DNA of 64,000 bases from Oscillospiraceae bacterium (GTDB taxonomy: Bacteria > Bacillota > Clostridia > Oscillospirales > Ruminococcaceae): positions 21,394-85,393 of the forward strand of contig JAQXIW010000017.1 in NCBI GenBank assembly GCA_029007985.1. The letters are read 5' to 3'. This document shows, piece by piece, positions 61,319 to 64,000 of the stretch. The translations under genes and the position numbers were made by a program. Each line of letters begins with the position of its first letter. The stretch's first letter is position 1. Under the pieces are notes generated by a model. The model saw only the letters and a list, made by a program, of their open reading frames with translations, was not told where the DNA came from and ran no database searches.

Positions 61319-62203
61319 ATGGAATCAAGAACAAAACTGGTGCTTTTGGGTACAGGCACACCTAATGCGGAGCCTTGGGCGTCGGGGCCGTCGTCCGCCG
61401 TCATTGTCGACGACAGGACATATCTTGTGGATTTCGGCGCAGGCGTTGTAAGACAATGTACAAAAATGTTTATGCAGGGTATGCGGCAGATGAACCCGAG
61501 AAATTTGACGGTGGCATTCTGTACGCATTTACATTCCGACCACACAACCGGCCTTGCGGATTTGATTTTTACTCCGTGGGTGCTGACAAGACAGCAGCCG
61601 CTTAAAATTTATGGGCCTCGGGGTATTCGGCACATGGTAAATTGTATTACCGACGCTTACAGAGAAGATATAAATTTCCGCATTAACGGCTTTGAACAGG
61701 CTAACCCTGTCGGCTACACCACGGAAGTAACCGAAATTGACAACGGCTTTATCTACAAAGACGACCTTGTCACCGTCGAGGCCTTTACCGCCGTACACGG
61801 CGATTCCCTCAAATGTCTGTCGTACAAATTCACCACTCCGGACAAAGTCATCGTTATTTCCGGCGACACTTGCCCGACTCCGCTTATGATTGAAAAGGCA
61901 AAGGGCTGTGATATTCTGCTGCACGAGGTCTACTATGCTCGGGGGCTGGCGCAAAGACAGCTCCATTGGCAAAAATATCACTCTTCGGTGCACACTTCCT
62001 CCACGGATTTGGGCAAAATGTGCTGTGAAATAAAGCCGAAGCTTTTAGTCACATACCACAGGCTCTACCACACAATGATGTTCAACCTCGATGTCAATAT
62101 GATGAAAATTGTCAAGGACAGGGAATATCGGATAATGGACGAAATAAAATCCGTATATGACGGCGCCGTTTCAAACGGTCAGGATTTGGATGTATATTTC
62201 TAA
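61319..62203 (+). CDS. MBL-fold metallo-hydrolase (RNase Z/arylsulfatase-like)
   Basis: The 294-aa product has the MBL motif HLHSDH (with H70, H72, D74, H75 of THLHSDH), LVDFGAG near residue 40, a SGDTCPTP segment with the Asp ligand, and LLHEVYY near residue 200. The large insert differs from tRNase Z and resembles secreted or cytosolic arylsulfatase-type enzymes, but there is no signal peptide. ATG 61319 has GGGGTGA upstream; GTG 61310 would lie inside this site. Substrate is unknown. Confidence 0.85.
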   Translation: MESRTKLVLLGTGTPNAEPWASGPSSAVIVDDRTYLVDFGAGVVRQCTKMFMQGMRQMNPRNLTVAFCTHLHSDHTTGLADLIFTPWVLTRQQPLKIYGPRGIRHMVNCITDAYREDINFRINGFEQANPVGYTTEVTEIDNGFIYKDDLVTVEAFTAVHGDSLKCLSYKFTTPDKVIVISGDTCPTPLMIEKAKGCDILLHEVYYARGLAQRQLHWQKYHSSVHTSSTDLGKMCCEIKPKLLVTYHRLYHTMMFNLDVNMMKIVKDREYRIMDEIKSVYDGAVSNGQDLDVYF

Positions 62204-62208
62204 AAAAT

Positions 62209-62234
62209 AAGGTGCGCACACAGCGCACCTTTTA
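62209..62234. terminator. Bidirectional terminator (MBL gene / DUF3048 gene)
   Basis: AAGGTGCGC (62209-62217) pairs with GCGCACCTT (62223-62231). Short T-runs flank it on both strands. Confidence 0.8.
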
Positions 62235-62285
62235 ATGTGTAAGCATATCGTATTTTAATCCGAAAATGTACTGAGTAAATAAAAA

Positions 62286-63530
62286 TCAACCCTTTACATT
62301 TACATCCATATCGTAATCCGTGACATCTTCGCCTGTTTCGACTTCCTCGCCGCTGTTGACGACGATTTCTTCATCCGGTAATTGCTCCTCGTCACCGGCA
62401 TACGCAAAGTTGTAAAATTCGTCCAGGTCGACAATGCCGATATAAGTCTTGCCGCAGTTGACTTTGAGAGAATTTTCGTCCCAGTCCGTGAGCTTGAGAA
62501 TCGAAACGGCTTCGCCCTTTGACCATCTGATTTTTTCCACTCTGCCGTTTGAGAAATAATATCCCACACAGCCCGTCATATAGTCGACTTTTTGATAGTT
62601 CGGGTTGCCTTTGTCGTTGCCGTTTTTGTCCAGGTTGCCGCCCGGGTAAGGGTAGGTGGTAATGTCCGAGAAGAGAATAAACACGTTTTCGAACGCAAGC
62701 TGCTTGCCGTTGTTCTCGTCTATTGTCGCCTGTACGCCGTTTCTGCCCAGTTGGCTCATTTCGTACAGACCGGTTTCCTCGTTGTAGTCAAAGTATGTTC
62801 TGTAAGAATTTGAGTGAGTGACGGAAATTTCCTTTGCGGATTCGCCGGCCAGCTCTCTTATGCCGTTTTCGTAATCGTTGTAGTTTACGAAATCAAGCCA
62901 AGGAGAAGAATAAGTAAACTTAGTTTCGTATTTGTATTTTTCAAATGTTTCCGTCATTTTCTCCGGGTCTGTAAACGCAGTATGTTCTCTTGAATAACCC
63001 CGGTTGATTCTCTTTTGGTCGTACTCAGTGAAAATCTTGTACTGTCCGTCCAAATCCGAGTCGTTGTAATCGTATGTGTCTATGTAGGTCTGTGTTACGC
63101 CGCTTCTGCCGATATGCAGATAAAGAGCGTTAAGCGGCATGGCAAGCTGTAAAAACTGGTCTCTGCCCGAGCGTACAGGGCCTATGTCGCCGCCGACCTT
63201 TGTATAGTCGTGGAAAAGAGCCATAAATCTGGTTATGCCGCCTTCGACCTTGCTCTCAACCAGGACTTCGGCGTCGGAAATGCCTCTTTGCGGACGGCAG
63301 GCGGAAATGTTGTTAATCATGACGGCGACAACACGGCTGTCGTTGTCATAGTCCTCGCCCTTAGGCAGACCTGTTAAAAATTCCGGGTCGTAAATCGGCT
63401 CCGGCTCCACATAGACGTCTTCGGAATCGGCAGAATTCACATCACCGCTGTTTTGAGTGCCTTTTACGCACCCGGTAAATGCGGTTAAGGTGATTGCTGC
63501 CGACAGCAATAAAATAAGTAATCTTTTCAT
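62286..63530 (-). CDS. DUF3048-domain lipoprotein (YerB-like)
   Basis: The 414-aa product starts MKRLLILLLSAAITLTAFTG with a lipobox ending at Cys21 (FTGC), so it is anchored outside the membrane. The DUF3048 core shows VAVMINNISACRPQRGISDAEVLVES (about residues 68-93), DIGPVRSGRDQFLQLA, and later VGYYFSNGRVEKIRWSKG. An acidic end follows (EEVETGEDVTDYDMDV). B. subtilis YerB belongs to this family; its role is not well known. GGAG lies about 8 nt upstream of the ATG on the minus strand (ACGGAG). Confidence 0.88.
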   Translation of the reverse strand: MKRLLILLLSAAITLTAFTGCVKGTQNSGDVNSADSEDVYVEPEPIYDPEFLTGLPKGEDYDNDSRVVAVMINNISACRPQRGISDAEVLVESKVEGGITRFMALFHDYTKVGGDIGPVRSGRDQFLQLAMPLNALYLHIGRSGVTQTYIDTYDYNDSDLDGQYKIFTEYDQKRINRGYSREHTAFTDPEKMTETFEKYKYETKFTYSSPWLDFVNYNDYENGIRELAGESAKEISVTHSNSYRTYFDYNEETGLYEMSQLGRNGVQATIDENNGKQLAFENVFILFSDITTYPYPGGNLDKNGNDKGNPNYQKVDYMTGCVGYYFSNGRVEKIRWSKGEAVSILKLTDWDENSLKVNCGKTYIGIVDLDEFYNFAYAGDEEQLPDEEIVVNSGEEVETGEDVTDYDMDVNVKG

Positions 63531-63708
63531 AATAAACTCCGTAACAAATTATTATCACATATATTATATAACCATTCTCCGTTCTTTTCCACAGTTTTAT
63601 GAAATTTGTACAAATATTAAGATGTGATAACAGTGTACACATTTCCCCATCTTTTTCACAATTTGCAAATATAATATAAACAGATAAATATGCTGTTTGG
63701 AGGTTATC

Positions 63709-64000
63709 ATGGCATACACGGTAAAAGAACTGAACGACGACACATTGCAGATACTCGATTCATCAAGGGACGGAATCTACCTCATCAAAGGCAGAGACAG
63801 GGCAGTGCTTTTTGACACGGGGATGGATACGGATTTGTTAAAGCCGCTTGTTGATAAATATATCGCTACGCCTTATGATGTCGTATTTTCCCACGCCCAC
63901 GGCGACCACACCGGCAGAAGCGGTGAATTTGACGGCGGCTTTATGTCTCAAAACGACATTGAGATGTACAGTTATTCGACGGAAAATTTCCAAAAAAGGA
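63709..64000 (+). CDS. MBL-fold metallo-hydrolase, 5' part
   Basis: The visible 97 codons begin MAYTVKELNDDTLQILDSSR and contain the MBL start: AVLFDTGMDTD and the metal motif HAHGDHTG. The gene is cut by the right edge. GGAGG lies just upstream of the ATG, with a TATAAT at 63670-63675 as a possible -10 element. The core matches the general beta-lactamase-fold family; the exact type cannot be judged from this part. Confidence 0.85.
   Translation, partial: MAYTVKELNDDTLQILDSSRDGIYLIKGRDRAVLFDTGMDTDLLKPLVDKYIATPYDVVFSHAHGDHTGRSGEFDGGFMSQNDIEMYSYSTENFQKR

Noticed and set aside
1..64000. CRISPR array, IS element, prophage or attachment site
   Set aside because: No regularly spaced repeats, transposase, integrase or terminase gene was seen. 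tRNA 3' ends near 49630-49906 show no duplicated attachment sequence nearby.

Overview
The window is a 64-kb piece of chromosome from a low-to-mid GC Gram-positive anaerobe of the class Clostridia. Gene content and order look most like the Oscillospirales/Ruminococcaceae-type lineages; this is inferred from gene order and protein features, not from a search. Supporting signs are a zinc-type S14, zinc-ribbon L24, L32 and L36, a PASTA kinase/PP2C pair, GerW/YtfJ, RemA, YlxM-Ffh, and strong AGGAGG ribosome sites throughout. There are no rRNA genes, no CRISPR array, no phage or IS genes, and no resistance island. Almost everything is core housekeeping DNA on the plus strand.

Region 1 (1-15146) is the end of rpsJ followed by the S10, spc and alpha ribosomal operons in unbroken order: rplC-rplD-rplW-rplB-rpsS-rplV-rpsC-rplP-rpmC-rpsQ-rplN-rplX-rplE-rpsN(Z)-rpsH-rplF-rplR-rpsE-rpmD-rplO-secY-adk-map-infA-rpmJ-rpsM-rpsK-rpsD-rpoA-rplQ, ending in an intrinsic terminator. 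Three spacers inside the cluster are unusually long and can fold: rpsJ-rplC, rplW-rplB, and especially the 230-nt infA leader.

Region 2 (15272-25412) holds a membrane-anchored SGNH hydrolase with bacterial Ig-like domains and the convergent tRNA-modifying enzyme MtaB. It continues with pgi plus a tiny P-loop protein, the YceD-rpmF pair, and a PDZ/radical-SAM/DUF512 protein followed by der and plsY.

Region 3 (25428-42645) starts with the divergent rpmB (minus strand). Next come an M50 protease with scpA-scpB-DUF2953-gerW-rluB, then yicC-remA-gmk-priA-def-fmt, then a YugP-type zinc peptidase with rsmB-rlmN-prpC-prkC-rsgA-thiN. This resembles the classical Firmicutes order, but rpoZ, coaBC and rpe are missing from their usual slots. 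The PASTA kinase has an unexpected C-terminal tail of three CCHC-like zinc knuckles.

Region 4 (42646-49632) has an independently controlled 50-aa membrane protein on the minus strand. It also carries a BMP-family nucleoside ABC importer (binding lipoprotein, double ATPase, two permeases), a Nim-like flavin/PLP-oxidase-fold protein and a DEDDh exonuclease.

Region 5 (49635-58463) starts with a minus-strand tRNA cluster (Arg-TCT, His-GTG, Gln-TTG) that has an internal terminator-like hairpin. Divergent from it is the ylxM-ffh-rpsP-khpA and rimM-trmD block (rplS is absent), then ptsH, uvrC, rsmD, coaD, a coiled-coil protein and a WYL regulator.

Region 6 (58499-64000) contains a minus-strand GIY-YIG protein, a cytosolic GH3 beta-glucosidase-like enzyme, an MBL-fold hydrolase, a minus-strand DUF3048 lipoprotein and the start of a second MBL-fold hydrolase cut by the window edge.

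No wholly new multi-gene system is evident. The best leads are the zinc-knuckle tail on the PASTA kinase, the folded infA leader, the orphan 50-aa membrane protein and the minimal P-loop protein linked to pgi.
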